Assembly (NCBI GenBank): GCA_027858355.1
Contig: JAQICW010000134.1
Coordinates: 1 to 6,506, forward strand
DNA from: Desulfobacula sp.
GTDB lineage: Bacteria; Desulfobacterota; Desulfobacteria; Desulfobacterales; Desulfobacteraceae
Reading direction: 5' to 3'
DNA length: 6,506 bases
The stretch's first letter is position 1; each line of letters starts with the position of its first letter. Made by a program: the position numbers and the translations under genes. The notes under the pieces were generated by a model. The model had not been told where the DNA came from. It was given only the letters and a program-made list of their open reading frames with translations, and ran no database searches. This document shows positions 5,301 through 6,506 of this stretch, piece by piece.

Positions 5301-6506
5301 TTATTGATCTCTTATTAATGAATCAGCAACCATTGAGGTTAAAAACTTAACCTCAACATTCATCGTGTAATACTTGTTCAAATCACTGAGCTGAGAATGA
5401 CAGTTTTCACAGGCTGTTACGAGAATTGATGCATTGGTTGCCTTTACCTGGTCAGCCTTTACTTTTGCTGATTTCATCCTAAAATCATGGCTGTCATCAC
5501 CCAGTGCAACAAGCCCGCCGCCACCACCGCAGCACCAATTATCCTCAGGTTTTTTTGACAGGTCTATGAAATTATCTGTAAGATGCTTTAAAATATACCG
5601 GGGCTCATCCATTACACCGCCATTCCTGGCAATCTGACATGGGTCATGATAGGTGATGATTCCTTTAAATTTGTTCTTTTCAACTTTTATTCTTTTCTCC
5701 CGGATATACCTTGCATGAACCTCGGTAATAGATGAAACCTTGAAAGAATGTTTTCCCGACATTTGTTTCAACACCCGAAAAGCGGTCCCGCATTCGCATA
5801 TACACACCTCTTTTACATTGAGACGGTTTGCTTCATTGATGATGCGATCCATGATCAATTTGGTCTTTCCAGGATCTCCCACAAATGCTCCGAAATTTAC
5901 CGCTTCGAAAAAACTTAAGGTCCAGTTTTCTTTTGCAGCATTAAAAACCGCTGCAGCCGGTATAATTGAATGAGCGCCTGCCAATGCAACATAAAGGATA
6001 TCAGCATCCTGAACCTCTGTTGGGATCGGGATCTGGCCAGCTTCAATTTTCCATTTTTCAACAACCTCATTTTCCAGTCGCTTAAGGCCGTCAATAAATC
6101 CTTGTTTTATCAGATCAATAGACTCACCTTTTGATATGGAAACATCTGCAAGCATTGAAAGAATTTCCGGCTCAGCATGTGCCACAACAAGCATGAGTTT
6201 AGCAATCGACATAATTTGCTGTGTGTCGATTCCAAAAGGACAATGGGTCATGCATCTTCTGCATCCAGTGCATGAATAGGCAGCCCTGTTCAGATCATCC
6301 AGAGCTGTATCATCAAGTGGCATTGCCTCTCCCAAAGACGGCAGAATCTTTCCCTGAAGCTTAAAATACTTTTTATAGAGTCTGCGGACAACTTCCGCCC
6401 TTGCTGCAGGTGAATACTCAGGACGGGGCATGGAAGCGAAAACATGACATGATGTTGTACAGATCCCGCATCTGGAACAGGTTTCAAGATACATGCTGAT
6501 TGTTTT
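5301..6506 (-). CDS. DsrK/HmcF-like (Fe-S)-binding electron-transfer protein, N-terminus missing
   Basis: An iron-sulfur subunit of the heterodisulfide reductase HdrD / DsrK family, which in sulfate reducers works at the cytoplasmic face of membrane redox complexes. Numbering from the ATG at 6494, it has two [4Fe-4S] motifs: C6, C9, C12, C16 and C75, C78, C81, C85-Pro. A C-terminal CCG domain follows: C286 in YHDPCQIAR, C321-C322 in NWCCGGGGG, and C362/C365 in CENC. The first CCG repeat is degenerate, keeping only CICECG (231-236), as in DsrK-type proteins. The segment around YLETCSRCG, RAEVVRRLYKKYF and CTGCRRCMTHCPFGIDT matches the DsrK pattern, and in that family many residues precede the first cluster. 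The frame is open to the right edge (Lys-Thr-Ile-Ser precede the Met) and no ribosome binding site lies before the ATG, so the true start is outside the window. It is last in its operon with no dsrJ after it, so it is probably not DsrK of dsrMKJOP. HmcF- or TmcB-like proteins are alternatives. Confidence 0.88.
   Translation of the reverse strand, partial: KTISMYLETCSRCGICTTSCHVFASMPRPEYSPAARAEVVRRLYKKYFKLQGKILPSLGEAMPLDDTALDDLNRAAYSCTGCRRCMTHCPFGIDTQQIMSIAKLMLVVAHAEPEILSMLADVSISKGESIDLIKQGFIDGLKRLENEVVEKWKIEAGQIPIPTEVQDADILYVALAGAHSIIPAAAVFNAAKENWTLSFFEAVNFGAFVGDPGKTKLIMDRIINEANRLNVKEVCICECGTAFRVLKQMSGKHSFKVSSITEVHARYIREKRIKVEKNKFKGIITYHDPCQIARNGGVMDEPRYILKHLTDNFIDLSKKPEDNWCCGGGGGLVALGDDSHDFRMKSAKVKADQVKATNASILVTACENCHSQLSDLNKYYTMNVEVKFLTSMVADSLIRDQ

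Noticed and set aside
5301..6506. Naming the iron-sulfur protein dsrK
   Set aside because: The family match is good, but no dsrJ follows and the N-terminal part and upstream genes are not visible.
1..6506. Mobile elements, CRISPR, defence genes or phage remnants
   Set aside because: No transposase, integrase, regularly spaced repeats, terminal inverted repeats or toxin-antitoxin-like genes were found on either strand.

Overview
The window looks like chromosomal DNA from a moderately AT-rich anaerobic deltaproteobacterium. A sulfate reducer of the Desulfobacter/Desulfobacula type is the best guess. This rests on two things: a purH function divided between two adjacent genes, and a DsrK/HmcF-like iron-sulfur protein of the kind that sulfate reducers carry in many copies. 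The taxonomic call is inference from gene content, not from a marker gene.

Layout. Positions 1-1238 (minus strand) hold the two halves of PurH as separate, tightly spaced genes: IMP cyclohydrolase (555-1238), then AICAR transformylase (551 to beyond the left edge). Positions 1239-1516 are a divergent, AT-rich intergenic region with a candidate promoter for each direction and a set of GAATT-type repeats near the rightward promoter. Positions 1517-5186 (plus strand) form an apparent three-gene unit: an Lrp/AsnC regulator, a 420-residue protein of unrecognised family, and a 625-residue amino-acid dehydrogenase of the Glu/Leu/Phe/Val class fused to two CBS domains. A hairpin with a T-rich tail at 5214-5267 closes the unit. 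Positions 5301-6506 (minus strand, convergent) hold the 3' end of an operon whose last gene encodes a DsrK-like (Fe-S) oxidoreductase subunit; its N-terminus lies beyond the right edge.

How the genes may work together. The purH pair completes the last two steps of IMP synthesis and is housekeeping. The Lrp / unknown protein / dehydrogenase-CBS unit is the interesting part. By eye alignment, the dehydrogenase keeps the catalytic lysines and aspartate of its superfamily, but the two residues that hold the gamma-carboxylate of glutamate are replaced by Met85 and Ala405, so it is probably not a glutamate dehydrogenase. The adjacent 420-residue protein has a strand/helix rhythm compatible with a TIM barrel and is probably an enzyme acting on the same substrate or its product. 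The Lrp-type protein is the likely local amino-acid sensor, and the CBS pair a possible adenine-nucleotide control of the dehydrogenase. The DsrK-like gene is a separate, convergent unit concerned with electron transfer.

No tRNA, rRNA, CRISPR array, transposase or insertion sequence was seen.
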